A DNA stretch of 64,000 nucleotides from NCBI GenBank assembly GCA_028874335.1, contig JAPPJY010000091.1:1-64000 (forward strand), given 5' to 3'. A program made the position numbers and the translations under genes. The notes under the pieces were generated by a model. It made no database searches and was not told the origin of the DNA. It saw only the letters and a program-made list of their open reading frames with translations. The stretch comes from Gemmatimonadota bacterium (GTDB lineage Bacteria; Latescibacterota; UBA2968; GCA-2709665). Position 1 is the stretch's first letter. Each line of letters opens with the position of its first letter. Of this stretch, positions 16,591-25,150 are shown piece after piece.

Positions 16591-17762
16591 CAGCCTTCCT
16601 CCCGGGGCAACGTGCCATTGGGCCTGGCGTCCGTCGGACGGAATTCGGGCACCTTCAACGGCCGGGAGCCGCGATCGATGGAGTCCGCAGCGAGAATGGC
16701 CGGCGCGGCTGTCTCGATTGCCCGGTAGACGTCGAACTCCAGGGCCTTCCCATCGCGGACGGCGTCGCGAAACGCAGCGTGCACGTAATAGTCGGCGTCG
16801 CCGTGGCCGCTCGCCCGCGCTTCGGGCGGCGCATCCGTTCGCTCGAAGCGCCAGTCGACCTCGGCCATATCGTGCATCTGGTCGTCGGCCAGCCACATGA
16901 GCGGTCGCCCTCTCTGAGAACGCTTCCATTCAACGCTGCCCCGTGTGCCCAGCACCTGGTACCAATGGTGACCCCGGCTGCTCGGGATTTTCTGTGTGAA
17001 TCCGGCGGCCATTCGCAGAATCGCATCCTTTTCGGTCTTCATCAACGCCACCTGGATGTCGGGCTGGCCGATTTCAGGATGGGAATAACTGGGACTGGAC
17101 GTGCTCATGGCCGTCACTTCCGTCACGCGGTCGTCCAGTACCCGAAGCATGGGGCTGAGTTCATGAGGAAGGTAGTGGATGGGCGGCATTTCGTGCAGCC
17201 ACGTCGGTCTGGCCCCGGAATGTTCTCCCAGTTGCTCGACCGTATGGAACGCTCCCGTGTGCGGATCCTGAAAGAACTGGCGCGTGCCGTAGTAGCCGAT
17301 ATACTGGCCCTCGCAGAAGGTGACCCTGCCCAACCTTCCCTGCGCCACGAGGTCCCGCCAGGTGTCCACGAAACCCCAGTACCTCGTCTGCTCGCCCAGA
17401 TGGTAGACCAGGCCCGTGCGTTCAACCTGGGTGACGATCCGCCAGCAGTCTTCCAGGGTGTGGGCCGCGGGCACTTCGGAGTTCACGTGTTTGCCGGCTT
17501 CCAGGGCCATTGCCGCCAGCGCGCCCTGTTCCCTGCAGCGGACGCAGAGGGCGACGGCGTCCACGCTGCGGTCGGCCAGGAGGTCCTCGTACGTCGCATA
17601 CGCTGTGGCCGGATGATCGAGCGCGGCGAGCGCGCGTTCGTGCAGTGCGGCGATGGGGTCGCAAACGGCCGTAATCCGGTAGCCGCGGAGGCGTTGCAGC
17701 ATACGGAGCCAGTGCAGGCCCCTGTGTCCGAGGCCGACGAGGCCGATGCGAATGTCATCCAT
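16590..17762 (-). CDS. Gfo/Idh/MocA-fold protein resembling GH109 glycosidases
   Basis: A 390-residue protein with a Rossmann N-terminus (IRIGLVGLGHRGLHWLRML, about 4-22). The usual EKP motif is replaced by EVPAAHTLEDCW (about 95-106), followed by YHLGEQTRYWGF and EGQYIGYYG. That EVPA-T-E-CW arrangement is what I recall for GH109 alpha-N-acetylgalactosaminidases, which use NAD+ to cleave sugars by an oxidation-elimination route. A GH109-like activity fits the two deacetylase-type neighbours downstream. Plain sugar dehydrogenase activity remains possible. First gene of the operon; its stop overlaps the next start by 1 nt. Confidence 0.72.
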   Translation of the reverse strand: MDDIRIGLVGLGHRGLHWLRMLQRLRGYRITAVCDPIAALHERALAALDHPATAYATYEDLLADRSVDAVALCVRCREQGALAAMALEAGKHVNSEVPAAHTLEDCWRIVTQVERTGLVYHLGEQTRYWGFVDTWRDLVAQGRLGRVTFCEGQYIGYYGTRQFFQDPHTGAFHTVEQLGEHSGARPTWLHEMPPIHYLPHELSPMLRVLDDRVTEVTAMSTSSPSYSHPEIGQPDIQVALMKTEKDAILRMAAGFTQKIPSSRGHHWYQVLGTRGSVEWKRSQRGRPLMWLADDQMHDMAEVDWRFERTDAPPEARASGHGDADYYVHAAFRDAVRDGKALEFDVYRAIETAAPAILAADSIDRGSRPLKVPEFRPTDARPNGTLPREEG

Positions 17763-17904
17763 TGAATACCTCGGTTACCTGATATCAGGATTGTGGGATC
17801 GAGGCCCTTTCTGACGGCGGAGGCGGGAGTCGGACGAATATACGGATCTGCGACCGGCAAGCAAGCGCATCTTTTTCGCCGAACCGGCGTCGTTCAGGTC
17901 GAAC

Positions 17905-19131
17905 CTATTCCGGGCGGCGTCCGGGACCGGGATCCGACGCCCTGTGAGCATAGTAGAGACCGATGCCGCATGCGACCGCACCCAGGGCGAAGACAGTGCC
18001 GATGGCGAAGGGCACGGACGTGCCCCAGTCGATGAGTTTTCCGCCGCCCAGGCTCCCGGACAGCATGCCGGCGCTCCAGGCGACGTGCGCGCTGCCGACC
18101 ACGCGGCCCTCTTCACCCTCTCGCGCTGTCAGTTGGAGTATACCGGGCATGGTGGTGGAGAGGGACCAGGCGAAAACGGACGCCACGATCCCGAAGATGT
18201 ACAGTCCCGCGAGCGTGTGCGCCGTAAACGTCAGACCCACCGCGCTGACGGCCACAAGCGAGGATGAGATGACGACGGGCTTCCAGCGGCCGATGCGATC
18301 GACGAGCCGGCCGGTGAGCAACTGCGAGCCGCATGCGGCGACAAGGCTGATGGCGCTGTACGTGGTGACGGACGTGTTGGTTCCTGAGACGCGGAAGATG
18401 AGCAGCGGTATGAGCAGGGTCACGGCGCCCCAGTAGCTGGTGGGCAGGTACCGGATGGCGAGCAGCAGGCGTACCTCCCGCCGCCGGCAGAGGTCGATAA
18501 AGCCCGCCAGAGAGCGCGCGGCCGATCGCTCGTTGTTTTCGGGACGCGGAAGGCTGGGCAGCAGGACAAGCGACAGAAACACGATACCCGCGGCGGTCGC
18601 GCAGGCCAGATGCCCCAGCCGCTCGTATCCCAGGTTGTCGGCAATGGGACCTGCCAGCAGGTTTCCCGCGGCGCTCCCGAGCGTGCTGCTAAGGAAATAT
18701 CCGCCTGCGGCCATGCCCAGGACGCGGGCGGGAACCGAACCCAGAAGATAGCTCTGTCCGCCCGTACTGCTGAAACCGAACGTCATGCCCAGGCCGATAC
18801 AGAGGGCCGACAGGAGATACGGGTCGCCCGTGAGAAAGATCGCGCCCGCCAGCAGCGGACCGAACTGGCCCAGGATGAACACCCGTTTGATGCCAAAGGC
18901 ATCGCACAGCATGCCGGCGGGAATGGAACAGAGCCCACCCAGCGTGAAGAAGAGCCCTCGCAGACCGGCCGAAAAGAGAGGCGACCGGGCAAGGCCGGCT
19001 TCCACGTACACGGGAAGGAGCGAGGAGTAGAGGGGCGAGGAGACGAAACTGGCAAGAAAGGAAACGGCGAGAAGAGCGACGAACCGGCGGTTCAGCAACT
19101 CCTGGAAGCCTGCGGAGGATGGTTCGGACAT
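17905..19131 (-). CDS. Major facilitator superfamily transporter
   Basis: A 408-residue integral membrane protein with about 12 predicted helices in two six-helix halves. The MFS loop 2-3 motif appears as GMLCDAFGIKRVF (about 75-87) and its counterpart in the second half as GRLVDRIGRWKPVV (about 275-288). The substrate could be a sugar, drug or organic acid. The start at ATG 19131 has no strong Shine-Dalgarno. It lies 142 nt upstream of the GH109-like operon on the same strand, so it may supply or export a related glycan product; that link is only by position. Confidence 0.85.
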   Translation of the reverse strand: MSEPSSAGFQELLNRRFVALLAVSFLASFVSSPLYSSLLPVYVEAGLARSPLFSAGLRGLFFTLGGLCSIPAGMLCDAFGIKRVFILGQFGPLLAGAIFLTGDPYLLSALCIGLGMTFGFSSTGGQSYLLGSVPARVLGMAAGGYFLSSTLGSAAGNLLAGPIADNLGYERLGHLACATAAGIVFLSLVLLPSLPRPENNERSAARSLAGFIDLCRRREVRLLLAIRYLPTSYWGAVTLLIPLLIFRVSGTNTSVTTYSAISLVAACGSQLLTGRLVDRIGRWKPVVISSSLVAVSAVGLTFTAHTLAGLYIFGIVASVFAWSLSTTMPGILQLTAREGEEGRVVGSAHVAWSAGMLSGSLGGGKLIDWGTSVPFAIGTVFALGAVACGIGLYYAHRASDPGPGRRPE

Positions 19132-19366
19132 TGTTGAACCGGGTTATGGCGATTCGCGTTCGAAAGCGCTGGACATCAGACTGCGGTGAAATCATATTTG
19201 GGTGCTGTCTGAAGCGCGCTAATTATCGAAGATCGCGGTAGCGATGTCAACCTAAAAGCCATTCGACGTCGCGGCGGTTTCGGGCGGTGCAGGGAGAGGA
19301 GCGGGTCGTCGACTTGCGGGAGTGTGGATGAATGGTCTGCCGCCCGGGGGTAGAAGGAAGTCAGGT

Positions 19367-19897
19367 ATGGAGAAGAACTCAAAAAAGGTGATACAGGGCT
19401 GGACGGGGCGGTGCTATGAGGATTTTGCCGTGGGCGAAGTCTATCGGAGCCGGTTCGGGAGAACGGTGACGGAGGCCGACAACCAGTTGTTCACGCACCT
19501 GACGCTGAATACCAATCCGCTTCACTTTGACGCCGTGTATGCCCGGGGCACGCGGTGGGGAAAGATCCTCGTGAACAGTACGTTTACGCTCGCACTGGTC
19601 GTTGGCATGAGTGTGCCTGACGTGAGCGAGAAGGCGATGGCGAATCTTGGCTGGAGCGAAGTCCGGCTTCCCAATCCGGTATTTGTGGGCGATACGCTCT
19701 ACTGTGAAACGGAGGTCCTCGCCAGGCGCGAGTCGAAGTCGTACCCGGATGCGGGCATCGTAAAGGTGCGCACGCGCGGCGTGAATCAGGACGGTCGCGT
19801 CGTCATCGACCTGACTCGCAGTGTGATGATCTACAAGAAGGCGCACGCGCCGTCGGGAGAACCCTTTCCCGAGATTCGCGAGGAGAAGGACGGGTGA
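19367..19897 (+). CDS. MaoC-like acyl-CoA hydratase
   Basis: A 176-residue hot-dog-fold hydratase. The hydratase-2 style motif reads TVTEADNQLFTHLTLNTNPLHFD (in pieces, about 33-55), with the catalytic Asp and His expected in this stretch, and VGDTLYCETEVLARRESKS near the middle. It resembles single-domain MaoC proteins such as mycobacterial Rv2499c, encoded next to a CitE-like lyase and assigned to itaconyl-CoA hydration. Start ATG 19367 has AGAAGGAAG 7 nt upstream. The stop overlaps the start of the CitE-like gene by 4 nt (GTGA), so the two are translationally coupled. Confidence 0.85.
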   Translation: MEKNSKKVIQGWTGRCYEDFAVGEVYRSRFGRTVTEADNQLFTHLTLNTNPLHFDAVYARGTRWGKILVNSTFTLALVVGMSVPDVSEKAMANLGWSEVRLPNPVFVGDTLYCETEVLARRESKSYPDAGIVKVRTRGVNQDGRVVIDLTRSVMIYKKAHAPSGEPFPEIREEKDG

Positions 19898-20751
19898 AGG
19901 CGATGCGGTCCTGGCTGTTCGTGCCGGGCCACCGGCAGCGGATGATCGATAAGGCATTCGGTCTGTCGTCAGATATTGTGATCTTCGATCTGGAAGACGG
20001 CGTTCCGAGCGCCGATAAGGATGACGCGCGCCGGATGGTGGCTGCCGCGCTGTGCAGTGCGCCCGCCGGGTCGACCCCGTTCGTGAGAGTTCACGCGGCA
20101 GGGTCCCCGGAGTTGCGCGCCGATCTGCTGGCGCTCTCCGGAGCGGGTCTGCAGGGCCTCGTGTTGCCCAAAGTACAGGGTCCGGATGATGTGCTTGAAA
20201 TGCACGGATGGCTGAACGGATACGAGACGAGGGCGGCATTGCCATCCGTCAGCGTCAGGCTGCTGGCGACAATTGAGAGCGCCGGGGGTCTGGTTCAGGC
20301 TCCGGCGATTGCAACCGCCTCCCCCCGGCTGGCGGGGCTCATGTTCGGCGCGGAGGACTTCGCGCTCGATATGGGCCTTTTTTCGCATCCGGGTCAGGGT
20401 TTGTTCGACTACGCGCGGTCGGCGCTGGCTGTCGCCGCGGCCAGCGGACGAATAGCGGCCATAGACAAGGTCTTTACCGACATCCGTGATTCTGACGGAC
20501 TGGCCCTGGAAGCGCGGCGGGCCAGAGACCTCGGGTTTTCCGGGAAAGCCGTGATTCACCCGGACCAGGTCGGCGCGGTGAATGAGATCTTCAGCCCCAC
20601 GCCGGACGAGGTAACTCGGGCGAGGAGGATCGTCAGCGCCTTCGATTGCCATACGGAAGGCGCCGCGGCCGTGGACGGCCGGATGGTCGACAGGCCGGTG
20701 CTGGAACAGGCTCGAAGGATTCTGGATCGCCAAGGGGTAAAAGGTGGGTAA
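19894..20751 (+). CDS. HpcH/HpaI-type CoA-ester lyase (CitE-like)
   Basis: A 285-residue TIM-barrel lyase of the citrate-lyase beta-subunit family. It begins MRSWLFVPGHRQRMIDKAF after a three-residue lead, and has DIVIFDLEDGVPSADKDDAR, LVLPKVQGPDDV, LLATIESAGGLVQAP and the GAEDFALDMG metal/CoA region; KAVIHPDQVGAVNEIF ends the barrel. Relatives cleave malyl-, citramalyl- or 3-hydroxyacyl-CoA to acetyl-CoA plus pyruvate or glyoxylate. The start is GTG 19894 (AGGAGAAGG 5 nt upstream); ATG 19903 is the alternative. It overlaps the neighbours on both sides (4 and about 8 nt). Confidence 0.88.
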   Translation: MKAMRSWLFVPGHRQRMIDKAFGLSSDIVIFDLEDGVPSADKDDARRMVAAALCSAPAGSTPFVRVHAAGSPELRADLLALSGAGLQGLVLPKVQGPDDVLEMHGWLNGYETRAALPSVSVRLLATIESAGGLVQAPAIATASPRLAGLMFGAEDFALDMGLFSHPGQGLFDYARSALAVAAASGRIAAIDKVFTDIRDSDGLALEARRARDLGFSGKAVIHPDQVGAVNEIFSPTPDEVTRARRIVSAFDCHTEGAAAVDGRMVDRPVLEQARRILDRQGVKGG

Positions 20752-22081
20752 GCCGGACGGCTGGCAGACCTCCCGGGAGGCGCGTACCGTTCGCGATCGC
20801 TCGCGGCAGATGACGGACGGCACGATCCGGGGCGCGTCTTCATCCCGGGAGCGTTTCAAAGAACGAGAGGATTCCTTGCAGGAAAGACACCGGCACCCGC
20901 CGTTGAGCGGCATAAGGATTGTCTCGGTGGAGCAGTTCGGCGCCGGACCGTGGGGGACGATGATGCTCGCGGACCTGGGGGCGGAGATCATCAAGGTCGA
21001 AAACCCCGGGACGCGCGGCGACGTCGCGCGTTATGTGCCTCCGTTTACCGCAGATCGCGACAGCCTGTATTTTCAAAGTTTCAACCGGAACAAGAAGAGT
21101 ATAACCCTGAATTTACAGCATCCGGAATCCAGCGAGGTGCTGCATCGGCTGGTGAGGATTTCGGATGGCGTGTTCAACAACCTGCGGGGAGACCTTCCCG
21201 CCCGGCTGGGCCTGGACTATCCGTCCCTGAGCGAGGTCAAAGCTTCGATCGTGTGCTGCTCGCTTTCCGCGTTCGGGCGCAGCGGGTCTCGCGCGGACGA
21301 GCCGGGTTACGACTATCTGATGCAGGGCTATGCCGGCTGGATGAGCCTTACAGGAGAGCCGGACGGCCCGCCGACGAAAACAGGACTCTCCCTCGTGGAC
21401 CTCGGCGCCGGCGCGATGGCGTCGCTGGGCATGGCCAGCGCAATCTTCCGCGCCAGGCAGACGGGTCTGGGTTGCGACGTGGACGTGAATCTGTTCGATA
21501 CGGCGCTCGCGCATCTGGGATACGTCGGTGCGTGGCACCTGACCGGGGGCTACGAGGCGGAACGGACGCCCGACTCTTCCCATCCGTCGCAGATACCGTC
21601 TCAGGTGGTGCCGACAAAGGACGGTTGGCTTGTGGTGATGTGCGCGAAGGAGAAGTTCTTCCGAAATCTCGTTTGCGTTCTCGGGGCGCCGGAACTGGCG
21701 GAGGACTCCCGGTTCCGTTCCTTTGAGGATCGCCTGGAAAACCGGGACACGCTGGTTCCGATTCTCAAGGACCGCTTCCGCGGGAAGACGACCGCCGACT
21801 GGCTTGCGCTGCTGAAGGGCAAGGTGCCCTGCGCGCCGGTGAACACCGTTGCACAGGCCTTTGCGGACCCGCACGTGGCGGAGCACGACATGATTCTGGA
21901 GCTGCCGCATCCGGAGTTCGGCGCCGCCAGGGTCGTGGCAAGTCCCATAAAGGTCGACGGCCCGTCGGTCGAACCCCGGCGTGGACCCTCGCTGGGTGAA
22001 CACAACGAGCGGGTCCTGGGCGACTATCTTGGCTATTCGACCTCGGAGATCGAGAGACTCCGCAGCGATGGCGCCATCTGA
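20744..22081 (+). CDS. Class III (CaiB/BaiF) CoA-transferase
   Basis: Up to 445 residues. The family core starts at LSGIRIVSVEQFGAGPWGTM and continues with DLGAEIIKVENPGTRGD, FQSFNRNKKSITLNL and GYDYLMQGYAGWMSLTGEPD; the catalytic Asp of class III enzymes lies in the VDLGAGAMASLG vicinity. These enzymes move CoA between carboxylic acids. The start is uncertain. GTG 20744 overlaps the previous gene and has AAGGGG before it, but a 44-residue extension is unlike the family; TTG 20876 with GAGAGG gives 401 residues, the usual size. With the MaoC and CitE-like genes it would activate a dicarboxylate such as itaconate or mesaconate. Confidence 0.87.
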   Translation: MGKPDGWQTSREARTVRDRSRQMTDGTIRGASSSRERFKEREDSLQERHRHPPLSGIRIVSVEQFGAGPWGTMMLADLGAEIIKVENPGTRGDVARYVPPFTADRDSLYFQSFNRNKKSITLNLQHPESSEVLHRLVRISDGVFNNLRGDLPARLGLDYPSLSEVKASIVCCSLSAFGRSGSRADEPGYDYLMQGYAGWMSLTGEPDGPPTKTGLSLVDLGAGAMASLGMASAIFRARQTGLGCDVDVNLFDTALAHLGYVGAWHLTGGYEAERTPDSSHPSQIPSQVVPTKDGWLVVMCAKEKFFRNLVCVLGAPELAEDSRFRSFEDRLENRDTLVPILKDRFRGKTTADWLALLKGKVPCAPVNTVAQAFADPHVAEHDMILELPHPEFGAARVVASPIKVDGPSVEPRRGPSLGEHNERVLGDYLGYSTSEIERLRSDGAI

Positions 22082-22121
22082 ATCGTCGCATGAGGCCGCG
22101 ATTATGAGAAAGGGAGACCCT

Positions 22122-22967
22122 ATGGGCAATACGTTGACGCTTCCGGCGCACTACTACCGTCAGCACGACGCGGACCTGGGCGACGACATCCCGGGACGCG
22201 GCTACGCGGGCTGGACCACGCGGATGCTGGACGTGCCGCTTGATAGGACGGCGCTGGTGAGCATGCACGCGTGGAATCCCGGTCTGGTGGACGAAATCCC
22301 TCCAGGCCCGGGGTCGCCGTACGACGGCTGGTTCCGCATGGTGGAATACCTGCCCAGGGCGATGAGGATTTCTCAGGACGTTTTTCCACCTCTTCTCCAG
22401 GCGGCGAGGAAGGCCGGACTCACCGTAATTCACGTCGGATCGAGCGAGAGCTATACGGCGTCTTACGACGAATACCAGCGCATCAAGGGGATGGCGGGGC
22501 CGGAGCCGGAATCGGCGCGAGGCGCGGTGGAAGATCCGACGAAGAAACAGTGGCAGGCGGACCGGGGCAGGCAGATGACCGGCGCACACAACCAGCCGGA
22601 TATCTCGGCGGGGTTCAAGCACATCGACTTTGCGCCGCAGGCCATTCCGGAAGCGGGCGAGCCCGTGGTCATCAATTCCCATCAACTCAACGCCGTATGC
22701 CGGGAGCGGGAAATCTGGCACCTGATCTATATTGGGTTCGCCATCAACTGGTGCCTGCTCGCCAGCCCGGGTGGCATGATCGACATGGGACGGATGGGGT
22801 ACGTATGCTCCACCATCCGGCAAGCCACGACGGCCGTGGAGAACGGGGAGAGCTGCACCGGGGAATGGGCCAAGGAGATCGCGTTGTGGCGGGTCTCGCT
22901 GATGTTCGGGTACGTGTTCGACGTGGACCCGGTGATGGATGGCCTGGGTCAGTTGTCGGATGTGTGA
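22122..22967 (+). CDS. Cysteine hydrolase (isochorismatase) family protein
   Basis: A 281-residue protein with the isochorismatase/nicotinamidase-like fold. The Cys211 position in IYIGFAINWCLLASPGG corresponds to the nucleophile of this family. The canonical first-strand Asp (IDMQNDF in relatives) is not evident: the equivalent stretch here is TALVSMHAWNPG. This suggests a changed mechanism, a different Asp, or a binding role. Start ATG 22122 follows AGGGAGA; ATG 22104 is an alternative. It is the last gene of the MaoC-CitE-CoA-transferase operon, 40 nt after the transferase, and converges on the next minus-strand gene. Confidence 0.78.
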   Translation: MGNTLTLPAHYYRQHDADLGDDIPGRGYAGWTTRMLDVPLDRTALVSMHAWNPGLVDEIPPGPGSPYDGWFRMVEYLPRAMRISQDVFPPLLQAARKAGLTVIHVGSSESYTASYDEYQRIKGMAGPEPESARGAVEDPTKKQWQADRGRQMTGAHNQPDISAGFKHIDFAPQAIPEAGEPVVINSHQLNAVCREREIWHLIYIGFAINWCLLASPGGMIDMGRMGYVCSTIRQATTAVENGESCTGEWAKEIALWRVSLMFGYVFDVDPVMDGLGQLSDV

Positions 22968-23005
22968 CACCTGACGATGGGTATCGACTCAGGGCGTAAA
23001 CCGGG

Positions 23006-23668
23006 CTATAGCGCCGTCGCCAGTGCGATGCCCCCGACAACGAGCAGGGAGACGGCCCAGATCAGATCGAAGTTGATCCACTTCCGGCGCAGTACGGCCA
23101 GCCCCAGTTTGCGGTACACGATCCACGCGACCGCGCCCATCACGAGCCACATGACCAGCGTGTGGACGCCCACGGCCAGAAGGACGTCGGTCAGCGAATT
23201 CGTATCCGGCGGACCGTGGCCGTGGTTGGCGGTCGCCACACCCAGAAGAGCCGGTATAACCATCAGCCCTGCGCCGTGGGCGGTGGCCATCAGAAACGAC
23301 CAGGCGAAGAGGTCTCCGGGCCCCACCTTCATGCCCACCCATCGAGGATGGCGATAATAGTTGAACAGCTTGTAGGTCCCAAAGGCGATCAGCAGGAAGG
23401 CGGTTATCCACTGCAGCGCGGACAGGGAGACAAAATGGAGGCCTGCCAGTACCAGACCGGCGACGACGGCTACCGAGGCGGCATGGCCGGCTGCGATGGG
23501 GAAGAGGGCAATCCAGACGGCGCGTCCGCTGTTGTGCTGGAGCCCGAGGGACAGCGCGAACAGCCAGCCCATGCCGGGATTCAGCCCGTGAAAGGCGCCG
23601 AAGCCAATCATGGCCAGCCACGGCCCCATCCAGTCAGGAAGGGTAGCAGAAAGAGTCGGTGGAGGCAT
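23006..23668 (-). CDS. Polytopic membrane protein, possible ion or sulfur-compound transporter
   Basis: A 220-residue protein with about six predicted transmembrane helices. Noticeable motifs are GAFHGLNPGMGWLFALSLG in the first helices, FPIAAGHAASVAV, and MATAHGAGLMVIPALLG, so each half has a His-containing helix. The pattern is vaguely like RcnA/UreH/NiCoT metal transporters, but I cannot place it firmly. Start ATG 23668 is preceded by GGAAGGAGGAG and lies within the end of the SBP56 gene (35-nt overlap), so the two are coupled and probably work together. Confidence 0.72.
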   Translation of the reverse strand: MPPPTLSATLPDWMGPWLAMIGFGAFHGLNPGMGWLFALSLGLQHNSGRAVWIALFPIAAGHAASVAVVAGLVLAGLHFVSLSALQWITAFLLIAFGTYKLFNYYRHPRWVGMKVGPGDLFAWSFLMATAHGAGLMVIPALLGVATANHGHGPPDTNSLTDVLLAVGVHTLVMWLVMGAVAWIVYRKLGLAVLRRKWINFDLIWAVSLLVVGGIALATAL

Positions 23669-25031
23669 CTCCTCCTTCCAATCGGACCTGGTGGACGCGC
23701 GTTTCGCCGAAGTCGATGAAGAAGCCGGGGTCCAATTCCAGGCCACCATCGGGGTCCGCGCTGGCTTTCGCCATCCAGCCGTCCATCCCGGACGGGTAGA
23801 ACTGGTCGTCCCAGGCGCTGTAGAGGGAGTTGGTAAAGTAAATCCTCCGGCCGTCCCGGCTGATTTCCACCATCTGAGGTCCACCCGACAATGAGCCGCC
23901 ACGCGTTGCGTGCGGCGTTCTGTTTACGATGCCCCCGATTTCCACCTTGCCGGTCAGGACCGGCTCGAACGGATCGGAAACGTCGTACTGATGCAGTTCA
24001 CCCAGGCCCCAGCAGGAGACGTACAGGAACCTGTCGTCCAGCGAGAGGTCGATATCGGTGACCAGGGGCGGTACGGCTTCGAACGCTTTCAACATAGGCG
24101 GCAGGTCCGCCGCACCGGCCGGCACGGGTGGAATCGTTATCACTTTTCGCATTCGCCATGTGCCGTTCTCGCGGAACCAGGTCCAGATGGACGCGGACAG
24201 GTCCGCCGTGCTGACGACCACGCCGGCGAAACCGTAGGTCTTCCGCGGGTCGTGCGCGGGCCGCAGCTCGAGGAGCATCTGATTCTCCGGGCCGATGTCC
24301 ACTGTCTGATCGAGCCGGCGTTTTCTGAGGTCCCAGAAGTGGAGCCGGTGGCCGTACCGGTTCGCCAGCAGGTCCTCGGGCACCACCCCGTTCTCGAATT
24401 GCTCCGGTTTCCCCCATTCGCTGCTCATCATAACGTCTTCCGCCAGGTGCCACCAGAAGTCGTACGCCAGTTCCTGCGAACCGCGATGGATTTCCCACGG
24501 CCCGATGACGTCGAAACTGAAGTGGTCCAGCAGGAAGATCCCTCCCGGGCCGTCGCTGCCGTTCGCCGGCCCCAGCGCGCTGACGTAGATCGCGTCCGGA
24601 CCGCAGTGTACGGTGTGGGGCCGGCTGTAGCCCGATCTGGCCATGAGCTCGTCCGGCTCGATGATCTTGATGATATGGGGCCTGGCGGGGTCCGGCCTGG
24701 TATCCACGATGTAGATGCGCGACGTACGCAGGGCGGGCAGGATCAGGTAGCGTCGTTCGAGGTGTGGATGAGGCGCATAGGGGCACAGGGCCGAACTGCA
24801 GGCGTTCCAGCCGAAGTGGTGGAGTTCGTCACCGGTATACGGCATCTCAAGCGAGTGGATGTTCTGACCGTAGGTGGGGGACTCGATATCCAGGTCCACC
24901 ACGCAAAGGGCGTCGGGCCTGTCGGTCGCGCCGGGATTGAGAGCGGATACGTAACCGTATCGCTCGGGGGGTGCCTGCATGGCCATCCTGGGCGACGGGT
25001 AGAACGATGGATCGGGTTTCCATAATGGCAT
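23634..25031 (-). CDS. Selenium-binding protein 56 / methanethiol oxidase family
   Basis: A 465-residue homologue of SELENBP1/MtoX across its full length: GWNACSSAL, YLILPALRTSRIYIVD, HTVHCGPDAIYVSALG, FWWHLAEDVMMSSEWG, DIDLSLDDRFLYVSCWGLGEL, YDVSDPFEPVLTGKVEIGG and GGPQMVEISRDGRRIYFTNS. Bacterial members are copper enzymes that oxidise methanethiol to formaldehyde, sulfide and hydrogen peroxide. Human SELENBP1 has CSSC at the first motif; here the last Cys is Ala. No signal peptide is visible, whereas MtoX is periplasmic, so location is open. No SCO1 or MauG-like gene is adjacent. Coupled to the downstream membrane protein. Confidence 0.9.
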   Translation of the reverse strand: MPLWKPDPSFYPSPRMAMQAPPERYGYVSALNPGATDRPDALCVVDLDIESPTYGQNIHSLEMPYTGDELHHFGWNACSSALCPYAPHPHLERRYLILPALRTSRIYIVDTRPDPARPHIIKIIEPDELMARSGYSRPHTVHCGPDAIYVSALGPANGSDGPGGIFLLDHFSFDVIGPWEIHRGSQELAYDFWWHLAEDVMMSSEWGKPEQFENGVVPEDLLANRYGHRLHFWDLRKRRLDQTVDIGPENQMLLELRPAHDPRKTYGFAGVVVSTADLSASIWTWFRENGTWRMRKVITIPPVPAGAADLPPMLKAFEAVPPLVTDIDLSLDDRFLYVSCWGLGELHQYDVSDPFEPVLTGKVEIGGIVNRTPHATRGGSLSGGPQMVEISRDGRRIYFTNSLYSAWDDQFYPSGMDGWMAKASADPDGGLELDPGFFIDFGETRVHQVRLEGGDASTDSFCYPS

Positions 25032-25150
25032 CGTCGCGCATTCCTTCCTTTGAGAGATGTCGGAGGTTTCGCGTGGCCGGGGAGTTGGAGGCGAGGCGGT
25101 GAATTGACGACTCGTTCAGGGTCCCCCGGGAAACGACCATCCAGCGGCGG

